A stretch of DNA of 12,093 nt from Bog-756 sp037141235. Lineage in GTDB: Bacteria; Actinomycetota; Acidimicrobiia; Acidimicrobiales; RAAP-2. Positions 1-6,674 of the stretch are shown piece by piece (position 1 is the first letter of the stretch; each line of letters opens with the position of its first letter). The notes under the pieces are model-generated. The model was given only the letters and a program-made list of their open reading frames with translations, was not told the origin of the DNA and ran no database searches. A program made the translations under genes and the position numbers. The stretch lies in contig JBAXCY010000087.1 in assembly GCA_037141235.1 (NCBI GenBank), positions 1 to 12,093 of the forward strand. Reading direction: 5' to 3'.

Positions 1-576
1 GGGACCCTGCTGGTCGACGGGGACGATGCCGTAGGCCAGCTCCTGTACGCACCGACCCGACGACAGCAGATTTGGGAGCGGTGGGCGGTCACCTTCGCCG
101 ACGGCGGGCGGATGGTGATCCACGATCCGCGTCGCCTCGGCGGAGTCTCCCTGGACCCCGACGTGTCCGGCTTGGGCCCCGACGCCTCTTCGGTTGGAGC
201 AGCCGGATTGGCAGCTGCCCTGGCTGGGTCTTCGGCTCCACTCAAGGCTCGGCTGCTCGATCAGTCGAGATTGTCCGGTGTGGGTAATCTGATCGCCGAT
301 GAAGTGCTGTGGCGGGCCGGGCTGTCTCCACTGCAGCCGGCTGGTTCGCTCACTTCGGTCGAGGTTCGGCGATTGCACCGCACCCTGGTGCGCACCCTGG
401 CCGACCTGACCGCCCGCGGCGGCTCGCACATGGGCGATCTCATGGGGGAGCGGCACGTTGGTGGTATTTGCCCCAACGATGGGTGCCCACTCACGAAGTC
501 GACGGTGGGTGGGCGCACTTCGTGGTGGTGCCCGGCCCACCAAGAGAGCCACCAAGAGAGCCGCCAAGAGCGCTAA
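1..576 (+). CDS. Formamidopyrimidine-DNA glycosylase / endonuclease VIII family protein, 5'-truncated by the window edge
   Basis: This is the C-terminal 191 codons of an Fpg/Nei base-excision-repair glycosylase, which removes oxidised bases and nicks the abasic site. The frame is open from base 1. The N-terminal catalytic part (the Pro-Glu start of the mature protein) lies outside the window. Visible are the end of the beta-sandwich domain (VTFADGGRMVIHDPRRLGG), the helix-two-turn-helix region around codons 80-110 (LKARLLDQSRLSGVGNLIAD, then EVLWRAGLSP), and a C-terminal zinc finger. Finger ligands appear as C157, C162, C177 and H180, so the last position is His rather than the usual Cys; the DNA-contacting GGRT turn before WWCP is kept. 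The protein ends in a short Gln/Glu/Ser/Arg repeat tail (HQESHQESRQER). I cannot separate Fpg (mutM) from an actinobacterial Nei paralogue without the N-terminus, so no symbol is given. Family assignment is firm. Confidence 0.93.
   Translation, partial: GTLLVDGDDAVGQLLYAPTRRQQIWERWAVTFADGGRMVIHDPRRLGGVSLDPDVSGLGPDASSVGAAGLAAALAGSSAPLKARLLDQSRLSGVGNLIADEVLWRAGLSPLQPAGSLTSVEVRRLHRTLVRTLADLTARGGSHMGDLMGERHVGGICPNDGCPLTKSTVGGRTSWWCPAHQESHQESRQER
541..573 (+). repeat. 12-bp tandem repeat at the 3' end of the glycosylase gene
   Basis: Two near-identical 12-bp units, CAAGAGAGCCAC and CAAGAGAGCCGC, are followed by a partial third, CAAGAGCGC, directly before the TAA stop. The unit is a multiple of three, so copy-number change lengthens the polar tail (QESH/QESR/QER) without shifting frame. 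The tail follows the zinc finger and is probably outside the folded domain. Confidence 0.8.
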
Positions 577-614
577 CGGGTTGGCGGCCCCCAGTCGGAG
601 ACTCCAGGACGGTC

Positions 615-623
615 AGCCCTGGA
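615..623. repeat. Left copy of 9-bp direct repeat (putative target-site duplication)
   Basis: AGCCCTGGA, identical to 1182-1190. It sits 2 bp outside the left inverted repeat. Together with the upstream TC it holds the complement of what would have been the original bcp TGA stop (613-615). Confidence 0.7.
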
Positions 624-625
624 CG

Positions 626-647
626 GGTTCGCCAGCTTGGTGAGATG
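626..647 (+). repeat. Left terminal inverted repeat of the 624-1181 element
   Basis: The arm begins GGTTCGCCAG and ends TTGGTGAGATG. It is the reverse complement of 1159-1180 except at position 636 (C here; the partner base at 1170 would predict T). Confidence 0.8.
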
Positions 648-961
648 TCCCGTCGGATTCTTCCGGTTCAAGTTTTCGGCCCGATGCAAGCCGTCGGTCA
701 CCTTCACCGAGATCAACCACCAGGGGTCGTGGTTCGAGGACCTGTCCGTGCTGGCCGGCCGTGTCTCCCCGTAACGGTCACCGAGTCCACCCGTCGCCCG
801 TCCAGGAAGTTGGCCGCCGGCGAAGCCCCCATCCAAAAAGGTCGCCATCTCCCATGTCGGTGGGCGTTGGCAGGAATCGGCGCTGGAGCGTTATCTGATC
901 CGATACCACATAGGCCAGTGTTTTCATAAGTGGTTCAGCCAGTGGTGTTCCCTGCAGCACC

Positions 962-989
962 AGGCCAGTCCGGCACCGAGGCCAGTCCG
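962..989. repeat. Pair of 11-bp direct repeats inside the element
   Basis: AGGCCAGTCCG occurs at 962-972 and again at 979-989, a 17-bp period. No function is recognised. It could be a chance or decayed repeat, or a binding site pair within the element. Confidence 0.5.
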
Positions 990-1040
990 CAAGCTGTCCA
1001 GCCCATACCGCCAACCCAAGACGTCGCCGGGCTACGACCG

Positions 1041-1108
1041 GAGACGAAAAACGCTGACCCGAGGACAGAGAAGACCGGGATGCGGTCGCTCAGCCGAGAG
1101 ACGAAAAA
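1041..1108. repeat. Pair of 11-bp subterminal direct repeats inside the element
   Basis: GAGACGAAAAA occurs at 1041-1051 and 1098-1108, in the right part of the element and 51 bp from its right inverted arm. Short A-rich runs are uncommon in this GC-rich window. Subterminal repeats can serve as transposase sites in some elements, but this is only a possibility here. Confidence 0.5.
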
Positions 1109-1158
1109 GTTGTATCCGGTTCGGAGGTCCGGTGCGGATGTGTCTTGTTCAGTACATC

Positions 1159-1180
1159 CATCTCACCAAACTGGCGAACC
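1159..1180 (-). repeat. Right terminal inverted repeat of the 624-1181 element
   Basis: Read on the minus strand, the arm starts GGTTCGCCAG and ends TTGGTGAGATG. Its outermost base (1180) is the last base of the bcp TAG stop codon, so the element appears to supply two of the three stop bases. Confidence 0.8.
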
Positions 1181-1644
1181 TAGCCCTGGATCTCGGCCAG
1201 CACCTTGGCCGCGTGCCCGTCGGCCTTGACGTAGTACCAGGAACGGATGATGGTGCCGTCGGCTCCGATCAGGAAGGTCGAGCGGATGACGCCGATCACC
1301 TTCTTGCCGTACATGGTCTTCTCGCCCCAGGCTCCGAAGGCCTCGCCTGCGGCATGGTCGGCATCGGTCAACAGGGTGATCTTCAGGCCGTACTTCTCCC
1401 GGAACTTGCGGTGCTTCTCGGCGGAGTCAGCCGACACACCGAGGATCGGGACCTTCGCCTTGTTGAAGGCGGCCAGGTTCTCGTTGAACTGACATGCTTC
1501 TTTGGTGCAGCCCGGAGTGTCGTCCCTCGGGTAGAAGTAGACGACGAACTGGCGGCCGGCGAAGTCCGCCAGTGAGACGGGCTTACCGTCCTGGTCGGGA
1601 AGGGTGAAGGCGGGGGCGGCGTCTCCCGCGGCGAGTGCTCCCAT
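1180..1644 (-). CDS. bcp: Thioredoxin-dependent thiol peroxidase, peroxiredoxin Q/Bcp family
   Basis: A 154-residue cytoplasmic peroxiredoxin that reduces hydrogen and organic peroxides and is recycled by thioredoxin. The thioredoxin-fold sequence runs from GDAAPAFTLPDQDGKPVSL at the N-terminus through FYPRDDTPGCTKEACQF. C46 in the TPGCT motif is the peroxidatic Cys and C51 the resolving Cys, the CX4C arrangement of the Q/Bcp class. Further family sequence includes GVSADSAEKHRKFREKY and RSTFLIGADGTI. Length matches the family (about 150-160). The ATG at 1644 is chosen because AAAGGAG lies 5 nt upstream (complement of 1650-1656) and the protein then starts like its homologues; the longer open frame would run far into divergent thiC. 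The stop codon TAG is formed partly by the neighbouring inserted element. The gene is divergent from thiC across 163 bp. Confidence 0.96.
   Translation of the reverse strand: MGALAAGDAAPAFTLPDQDGKPVSLADFAGRQFVVYFYPRDDTPGCTKEACQFNENLAAFNKAKVPILGVSADSAEKHRKFREKYGLKITLLTDADHAAGEAFGAWGEKTMYGKKVIGVIRSTFLIGADGTIIRSWYYVKADGHAAKVLAEIQG
1182..1190. repeat. Right copy of 9-bp direct repeat (putative target-site duplication)
   Basis: AGCCCTGGA, identical to 615-623. This copy lies in the last codons of bcp (Ile-Gln-Gly and the first stop base on the minus strand) and is 1 bp from the right inverted arm. Confidence 0.7.
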
Positions 1645-1807
1645 GGTGGCTCCTTTGGATGGGTCGGTGGTCATCTGCGGACTGCACGGCCCGGCAGCGT
1701 CGGCCACTTGAATGGTCGGTACCTCCCCACGATGGCACACCCGGAAATCCACCGGGGCGGTCGTCGTGGAAGACTCAGGCAGCGATCCGTTCGAAGGGAC
1801 GACCACC
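1645..1807. promoter_or_regulatory. Divergent bcp/thiC intergenic region
   Basis: This 163-bp spacer must hold the start signals for both divergent genes. The bcp ribosome site AAAGGAG is the complement of 1650-1656. The thiC ribosome site GAAGGGA is at 1793-1799, 8 nt from its ATG. I could not pick out a convincing -10/-35 pair on either strand. I looked for a TPP (thi-box) riboswitch, commonly found upstream of thiC, and did not find the conserved CUGAGA core with its partner segment. Confidence 0.5.
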
Positions 1808-3586
1808 ATGACTGACTCGACAACAGCTTCCGACCCCAGCACCTCGGCCACCGAGGGCGCGTACAACCGATCCAAGGTCTACATGGACGGGCCGGACGGT
1901 CTCCGAGTCCCGTGCATCGAAGTAGCGCTCTCCGACTCGCCGGCCCGCAACGGAGCGACCCCCAACCCGCCGGTGCGTCTCTACGACACGTCGGGGCCGG
2001 GCTCTGTCCCCACTGTCGGTCTGCCCGCCCTGCGCCGCCCGTGGATCACCTCGCGAGGAGACGTCGAGGAGTACGAGGGCCGTCCGGTCAACCGACGCGA
2101 TGACGGCCGGGCTGCCCTGCGGCGCGCCGGTGACGGTCCCGAGGCGTTCCCTCTCGATGGTCGCAGCCCACTGCGCTCCACTGGGACTCCGGTGACACAG
2201 CTGTACTACGCCCGCAAGGGGGAGATCACCCCGGAGATGGCCTTCGTGGCCACCCGCGAAGGTGTGCCCGCTGAGTTGGTGCGAGACGAGATAGCCGCCG
2301 GGCGGGCCATCATCCCGGCCAACATCAACCACCCCGAGTCCGAGCCGATGATCATCGGGGCCAAGTTCCTGGTGAAGGTGAACGCCAATATCGGCAACTC
2401 GGCCGTCTCCTCCTCGATCGAGGAGGAAGTGGAGAAGCTGACCTGGGCGACGCGATGGGGTGCGGACACGGTGATGGACCTGTCGACCGGCCCGGACATC
2501 CACACCACGCGCGAGTGGATCATGCGGAACTCGCCGGTCCCCATCGGGACCGTGCCGATCTACCAGGCCCTGGAGAAGGTGGACGGCGCTCCCGAAGAGC
2601 TCACCTGGGACCTCTACCGGGACACACTGATCGAACAGGCCGAGCAGGGGGTGGACTACTTCACCATCCACGCCGGAGTGCTCTTGCGCTATGTGCCCAT
2701 GACGGCGAAGCGGATGACCGGCATCGTCAGCCGGGGTGGGTCGATCATGGCGGCGTGGTGCCTGGCCCACCACGAGGAGAACTTCCTGTACACCCGGTTC
2801 GAGGAGATCTGCGAGATCATGGCCGCCTACGACGTGGCCTTCTCGTTGGGGGACGGACTGCGTCCGGGCTCCATCGCCGATGCCAACGACGAGGCCCAGT
2901 TCGCTGAGCTGTCGACGTTGGGCGAGCTCACCGAGGTGGCCTGGCGCCACGATGTCCAGGTCATGATCGAGGGGCCGGGCCACGTGCCGCTTCACAAGAT
3001 CGTGGAGAACGTCACCCTGCAAAAAGAGGTCTGCCACGACGCCCCGTTCTACACACTGGGGCCGCTGACGGTGGACGTTGCCCCGGGCTATGACCACATC
3101 ACCTCGGCCATCGGGGCTGCAGTCATCGGCATGGCTGGCACGGCCATGCTCTGCTACGTCACCCCCAAAGAGCACCTCGGTCTGCCCAACCTCGATGACG
3201 TGAAGCAGGGGATGATCGCCTACAAGATCGCCGCCCACGCCGCCGACCTGGCCAAGGGACACCCCGGGGCCCAGGACTGGGACGATGCCCTGTCCAAGGC
3301 CCGGTTCGAGTTCCGGTGGGAGGACCAGTTCAACTTGGCCATGGACCCGGAAACGGCCCGGTCGTATCACGACGAGACCCTGCCCGCCGCCCCAGCCAAG
3401 ACGGCGCACTTCTGCTCGATGTGCGGTCCGAAGTTCTGCTCGATGCGCATCAGCCAGGATGTCCGCGACTATGCCGAGCAGAAGGGCATGGACCTGGCCA
3501 CGGCCGTCGAGATCGGCCTGAAAGAGAAGTCCACCGAGTTCCGCGACACCGGCGCCGAGGTATATCGGGAGCCATCGGCTACCTGA
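1808..3586 (+). CDS. thiC: Phosphomethylpyrimidine synthase ThiC
   Basis: A radical-SAM enzyme that converts 5-aminoimidazole ribotide to HMP phosphate, the pyrimidine half of thiamin. The 592 residues cover the whole family. They include an N-terminal ThiC-associated region (VYMDGPDGLRVPCIEVALSD) and the barrel core with PANINHPESEPMIIG, NANIGNSAVSSSIEEEVEK and DTVMDLSTGPDIH. Later barrel segments are FTIHAGVLL, SLGDGLRPGSIADAND, MIEGPGHVPLHKI and GPLTVDVAPGYDHITSAIG. The C-terminal cluster motif CSMCGPKFC (C536, C539, C544) is the CX2CX4C site for the [4Fe-4S] cluster and is intact. The ATG at 1808 is preferred over the in-frame ATG at 1712 because GAAGGGA precedes it by 8 nt and the extra residues are not family-like. 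No other thi gene is adjacent. Confidence 0.97.
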   Translation: MTDSTTASDPSTSATEGAYNRSKVYMDGPDGLRVPCIEVALSDSPARNGATPNPPVRLYDTSGPGSVPTVGLPALRRPWITSRGDVEEYEGRPVNRRDDGRAALRRAGDGPEAFPLDGRSPLRSTGTPVTQLYYARKGEITPEMAFVATREGVPAELVRDEIAAGRAIIPANINHPESEPMIIGAKFLVKVNANIGNSAVSSSIEEEVEKLTWATRWGADTVMDLSTGPDIHTTREWIMRNSPVPIGTVPIYQALEKVDGAPEELTWDLYRDTLIEQAEQGVDYFTIHAGVLLRYVPMTAKRMTGIVSRGGSIMAAWCLAHHEENFLYTRFEEICEIMAAYDVAFSLGDGLRPGSIADANDEAQFAELSTLGELTEVAWRHDVQVMIEGPGHVPLHKIVENVTLQKEVCHDAPFYTLGPLTVDVAPGYDHITSAIGAAVIGMAGTAMLCYVTPKEHLGLPNLDDVKQGMIAYKIAAHAADLAKGHPGAQDWDDALSKARFEFRWEDQFNLAMDPETARSYHDETLPAAPAKTAHFCSMCGPKFCSMRISQDVRDYAEQKGMDLATAVEIGLKEKSTEFRDTGAEVYREPSAT

Positions 3587-3624
3587 TCCCCGCAGTGCTC
3601 AGGTCCTCATAGTGACCGCCGCCC

Positions 3625-3652
3625 TGGACTGAGGGCCCTGGAACGGTAGACT
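3625..3652 (+). promoter_or_regulatory. Candidate sigma-70-type promoter for the DEAD-box helicase gene
   Basis: TGGACT (3625-3630) and TAGACT (3647-3652) are separated by 16 bp and lie in the 241-bp gap after thiC. If used, transcription would start near 3660 and leave a leader of about 165-170 nt before the helicase ATG; long leaders are common for cold-inducible helicases. Each box differs from consensus, so this is weak. A small hairpin (GCCCT/AGGGC, 3621-3636) overlaps it without a T-run. Confidence 0.3.
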
Positions 3653-3827
3653 GGAAACTGTGGTCGGGCGAGTGCCCGCCACCGGGGTCTTCCTCATCTC
3701 CGTCCCCTGGTCGCTCAGTTCGACCGGGACGATGGCCCGAGGCGGGCCCGAACGCGACCGTGACTGGCACGGCGCTGACGGTCGGCTACGGCCGTCGCTG
3801 AACGATGAGAGAGAGCTTCAACATCCC

Positions 3828-5090
3828 ATGACCACCACCCTTGATCCGTCGGATCGCGCCCTTGAGGGCACCCAAGCTGAAGCTGGTACTGATGCTGACG
3901 CAGGTACCGATGCCGCCGAAATTCAGCCGTCGTTCGCCGAACTCGGTGTCGACCCCGCCATCTGTGCTGCGCTGGAGGAGCAGGGCATCCACGCCCCCTT
4001 CGCCATCCAGGCCATGACCGTCGTGGACGCACTGGCCGGCCGGGACGTCTGCGGAAAAGCCAAGACCGGATCGGGCAAGACGCTTGCCTTCGGCGTGCCG
4101 CTCCTCCAGCGCACCATGGCGTCCCCGGCTACCGAGCCCGGTCGTCCCCGAGCCCTGGTATTGGTCCCCACCCGCGAGCTGGCCGTGCAGGTAAGCGAGG
4201 TCTTCGAGCCGCTGGCCGAGGCGGCCGGGCTACGTGTTGTCGCCGTGTACGGCGGTGCCGACATCGAGCGCCAGGTCAAGAAGCTGCGTCGCGGCGTGGA
4301 CATCATTATCGCCACCCCTGGTCGGCTGATCGACCTGGGCGACCGCGGCGAGCTGTCGGTGGCCGACATCGAGACACTGGTCCTCGACGAGGCCGACCGC
4401 ATGGCGGACATGGGGTTCATGCCCCAGGTCGAGTGGGTGCTGCGCCGCCTGGAGCGCGAGCATCAGACGCTCCTCTTCTCGGCCACCCTCGATGGCGCTG
4501 TTGACCGACTGGTCAGCCGCTACCTGACCGATCCGGTCCTCCATGAAGTGGCCTCGGATTCGACCACGGTCGAGGCCATGGAGCACCGATTCCTCGCCGT
4601 CCATCAGATGGACCGGGTCAAGGTGTGTGCCGCTGTCTGCCGCAGTGCGGACAAGGCGCTGGTATTCGTACGGACCAAGCACGGCGCCGACCGCCTGGTG
4701 GAGCAGTTGGAGAAGGAAGGCGTCCGGGCCGGGGCCATCCACGGCGACCTCCGTCAGGCCAACCGGGAGCGGACCCTGAAGGACTTCACCGAGGGCAAGC
4801 TCCATGTGCTGGTGGCGACCGACGTGGCGGCCCGCGGCCTGCACATCGATGCCGTCGACATCGTCGTCCACTTCGATCCGCCGGAAGATCACAAGGCCTA
4901 CCTGCACCGCTCGGGCCGTACCGCCCGGGCCGGCTCGGCCGGCCTGGTGGTTTCGCTCGTGCAGTGGAACCAGGTGCTCGAGATCGAGCGGATCCAGACC
5001 CGCATCGGCGTACGTATGCCGATCGTCGAAATGTTCTCGAACGACCCCCGCCTCGCCGACCTGGTGGCGTGGACGCCCGAAAAGGCCTGA
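3828..5090 (+). CDS. DEAD-box ATP-dependent RNA helicase
   Basis: A 420-residue two-RecA-domain RNA helicase of superfamily 2, likely acting in RNA unwinding during ribosome assembly, decay or cold adaptation. All core motifs are visible. They are the Q-motif around residues 35-61 (FAELGVDPAI, APFAIQ), motif I AKTGSGKT (78-85), Ia PTRELA (114-119), Ib TPGR (163-166), II DEAD (187-190) and III SAT (218-220). In domain 2 they are VFVRTKHGAD (279-288), ATDVAARGLHI (330-340) and VI HRSGRTAR (360-367). The N-terminal 32 residues are Thr/Asp/Ala-rich and probably disordered. There is little C-terminal extension, so no RNA-binding domain of the DbpA or CsdA type. The ATG at 3828 is preferred over one at 3660, which would add unrelated sequence; a strong ribosome site is not evident (only GAGAGAG about 13 nt upstream). 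The specific paralogue (RhlE, DeaD) cannot be settled. Confidence 0.95.
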   Translation: MTTTLDPSDRALEGTQAEAGTDADAGTDAAEIQPSFAELGVDPAICAALEEQGIHAPFAIQAMTVVDALAGRDVCGKAKTGSGKTLAFGVPLLQRTMASPATEPGRPRALVLVPTRELAVQVSEVFEPLAEAAGLRVVAVYGGADIERQVKKLRRGVDIIIATPGRLIDLGDRGELSVADIETLVLDEADRMADMGFMPQVEWVLRRLEREHQTLLFSATLDGAVDRLVSRYLTDPVLHEVASDSTTVEAMEHRFLAVHQMDRVKVCAAVCRSADKALVFVRTKHGADRLVEQLEKEGVRAGAIHGDLRQANRERTLKDFTEGKLHVLVATDVAARGLHIDAVDIVVHFDPPEDHKAYLHRSGRTARAGSAGLVVSLVQWNQVLEIERIQTRIGVRMPIVEMFSNDPRLADLVAWTPEKA

Positions 5091-5154
5091 GCAGGTAGAC
5101 CGGGGCCGGGCTACTGCCTAGCCGCCTCCCACCACATCCTGACCAGGAGTCCTC

Positions 5155-5901
5155 ATGCCCGACAGTGCTGAACTCATGACCGTTGACGACGGGTCCACCG
5201 TCGTCGAGCGCATCCTGGTGGTCACCGCCCACCCCGACGATGTCGACTTCGGCGCGGCTGGCTCGGTGGCCGTGTGGACGAGCCAGGGGATCGAGGTCTC
5301 CTACTGCATCGTCACCGATGGTGATGCCGGGGGCTCCGACCACTCGATCACTCGCGTCGAGATGGCCGCTATCCGCCGCGAAGAGCAGCTGCTGGCCGCC
5401 CGGGTGGTGGGCGTCACCGATGTCACCTTTCTCGGGTTCGCCGATGGGCGGGTCACCGCCAGCCTGGAGCTGCGGGCGGCCATCTCCCGGGTGATCCGCC
5501 TGGTTCGGCCCGATCGGGTCGTCACTCAGTCGCCGGATCGGAACTGGGCCCGCATCTACGCCAGCCACCCAGACCATCTGGCCACCGGCGAGGCCACGGC
5601 CTGTGCCGTCTACCCCGATGCTCGGAACCCGTTCGCCTTCCCCGAGCTCCTCGAAGAGGGGCTTGAGCCCCACACCGTCCCCGAGCTGTGGCTCATGACC
5701 ACCGAGCGGTCCAATCGGGTGGTGGATACCACCGACGTCTACGCACGCAAGTTGGAGGCACTCAAGTCGCACGCCAGCCAGGTGGGTGACGGTGAGCACC
5801 TCGACGAGCTGCTGCGGGGTTGGATGGGCGGGACGGCACTGGCCGCCGGCCTCCCCGAGGGACGCCTGGCCGAGGCGTTCCACGTGGTGAACACCGCCTA
5901 G
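5155..5901 (+). CDS. PIG-L/LmbE family zinc-dependent deacetylase
   Basis: A 248-residue member of the PIG-L/LmbE family, whose members remove N-acetyl groups from amino sugars or related conjugates (MshB and Mca of mycothiol metabolism are relatives). Zinc and catalytic residues are visible in AHPDD (residues 25-29; H26, D28, D29) and in SHPDH (137-141; H138, H141 region). The Rossmann-like core starts ERILVVTAHPDDVDFGAAGS and continues IVTDGDAGGSDHS and RREEQLLAA. No signal peptide or membrane segment is seen, so it is cytoplasmic. The ATG is supported by AGGAG at 5145-5149, 5 nt upstream. It is the first gene of a four-gene co-directional run, following the helicase by 64 nt, so it could also be read through from there. 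Substrate is not deducible; a mycothiol role would be a guess. Confidence 0.92.
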   Translation: MPDSAELMTVDDGSTVVERILVVTAHPDDVDFGAAGSVAVWTSQGIEVSYCIVTDGDAGGSDHSITRVEMAAIRREEQLLAARVVGVTDVTFLGFADGRVTASLELRAAISRVIRLVRPDRVVTQSPDRNWARIYASHPDHLATGEATACAVYPDARNPFAFPELLEEGLEPHTVPELWLMTTERSNRVVDTTDVYARKLEALKSHASQVGDGEHLDELLRGWMGGTALAAGLPEGRLAEAFHVVNTA

Positions 5902-6674
5902 TGGTGTCCGAGTCACTTGGTCGCACGGGTCACTCGCGTCGCACCGGTCGCTCGCGTCGCACCGGTCGCTCGCGTCGCCCATGGGCGATCCTGCAGCATG
6001 TGGCCCACGAAGGCCCGGGAGCGATTTTGCAGGTACTGGCCGAACGTGGCGAGGTCGCCGACATGGTCCGCCTGGACCTCGGTGAGGTGCTTCCTGCGGT
6101 CGATTCCCTCGGCGGGCTGATCGTGCTGGGTGGACCGATGGGTGTCCATGATGACGATCGGTATCCGTGGCTGGCGCCAGAGCGGGTGCTGATGCGCTCG
6201 GCCGTCGAGGGACGGCTTCCGGTTCTGGGTGTGTGCCTGGGTGCCCAGCAGTTGGCCGCAGCGTTGGGGGCCGAAGTCACGACTGGGCCAGCCGAGGAGG
6301 TCGGAGCCGGCTGGGTGGAGCTCACCGCCGATGGTCGACGAGACCCAGTGCTCGGCCCGGAGTACAACGGGCTGTCGGGCACATCGGTCCCCTGCGTGCA
6401 CTGGCACCAGGACACGTTCTCCCTGCCGGAGGATGCAGTGCACCTGGCCGCCACCCGATCTTTTCCCAACCAGGCGTTCCGCTACGGGTCCCACGCCTAC
6501 GGCTTCCAGTTCCACCTCGAGATCGATCTGGCGCTGGCTGAGGCATGGCGCCCGCTTCTGCCCGATGGTGTCGAGTTGACCGAGGTGGAGGCACTGAGGG
6601 TCGAGGGTGTAGGCCGTCGAATCCTTGGACGGTTCGTGGATGTGGCATCGGCTGATGTGGAGATCCCGGCATGA
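5901..6674 (+). CDS. Class I glutamine amidotransferase domain protein
   Basis: A 257-residue protein with a class I (triad) glutamine amidotransferase fold, which releases ammonia from glutamine or related gamma-glutamyl compounds. The nucleophile elbow GVCLGAQ gives C112 and FQFHLE gives H205 and E207, so the triad is complete. Other family sequence includes ILQHVAHEGPG (30-40) and GLIVLGGPMGVHDD (72-85). It most resembles stand-alone GMP-synthase-like amidotransferases whose acceptor is unknown. No in-frame ATG exists near the domain start. The GTG at 5901 overlaps the deacetylase stop by one base (TAGTG) and GTG at 5904 is the alternative; both imply translational coupling. The first ~26 residues are an odd Arg-rich tail made of an 18-bp tandem repeat, absent from typical relatives. 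The gene ends in an ATGA overlap with the next. Confidence 0.9.
   Translation: MVSESLGRTGHSRRTGRSRRTGRSRRPWAILQHVAHEGPGAILQVLAERGEVADMVRLDLGEVLPAVDSLGGLIVLGGPMGVHDDDRYPWLAPERVLMRSAVEGRLPVLGVCLGAQQLAAALGAEVTTGPAEEVGAGWVELTADGRRDPVLGPEYNGLSGTSVPCVHWHQDTFSLPEDAVHLAATRSFPNQAFRYGSHAYGFQFHLEIDLALAEAWRPLLPDGVELTEVEALRVEGVGRRILGRFVDVASADVEIPA
5920..5979 (+). repeat. 18-bp tandem repeat in the 5' end of the amidotransferase gene
   Basis: Two perfect units GTCGCACCGGTCGCTCGC (5938-5955, 5956-5973) are preceded by a unit with two mismatches (5920-5937) and followed by a partial unit. In the amidotransferase frame each encodes a hexapeptide of the RTGRSR type. The period is a multiple of three, so expansion keeps the frame. 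Confidence 0.88.

Larger units (their letters stand above)
624..1181. mobile_element. Small insertion-like element without a recognisable transposase (MITE-like or decayed IS)
   Basis: A 558-bp segment lies between the convergent glycosylase and bcp genes. Its ends carry 22-bp inverted repeats at 626-647 and 1159-1180, matching at 21 of 22 positions. Immediately outside is a 9-bp direct repeat, AGCCCTGGA (615-623 and 1182-1190), as expected of a target-site duplication. Deleting the element plus one repeat copy gives a bcp 3' end that stops with TGA after the same final Gly, so the inferred empty site is coherent. Stretch 661-1140 is about 62% GC by my count, below neighbouring genes. It contains no ORF I recognise. 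One frame is open on the + strand from 775 through the element but lacks a start and any known motif. Internal 11-bp direct repeats occur at 962-972/979-989 and 1041-1051/1098-1108. Family is unknown; 9-bp duplications occur in several IS families (for example IS1, IS4 and IS5-type). Confidence 0.72.

Noticed and set aside
309..929. 206-residue + frame spanning the glycosylase end and the element
   Set aside because: It overlaps the clear glycosylase frame for 270 bp and has no family-like sequence; it crosses the element edge, so it is probably spurious.
626..1180. Similarity of the inverted ends to those of IS1 (GCCA.CTT..TGA)
   Set aside because: The match is short and from memory, the element is shorter than IS1, and no IS1 transposase is visible; not enough to assign a family.
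1740..1807. Possible TPP riboswitch before thiC (GATCCG...AAGGGA resembles the 3' end of a thi-box)
   Set aside because: The CUGAGA core and the pairing arms are missing; only a few bases match.
1775..3409. 544-residue open frame on the minus strand opposite thiC
   Set aside because: It is fully antisense to an intact ThiC, is His/Gly/Asp/Val-rich with no motif, and is the usual shadow of GC-rich coding DNA.
3660..3827. N-terminal extension of the helicase from an upstream ATG
   Set aside because: The 56 extra residues are not helicase-like and there is no ribosome site; the segment reads better as a leader.
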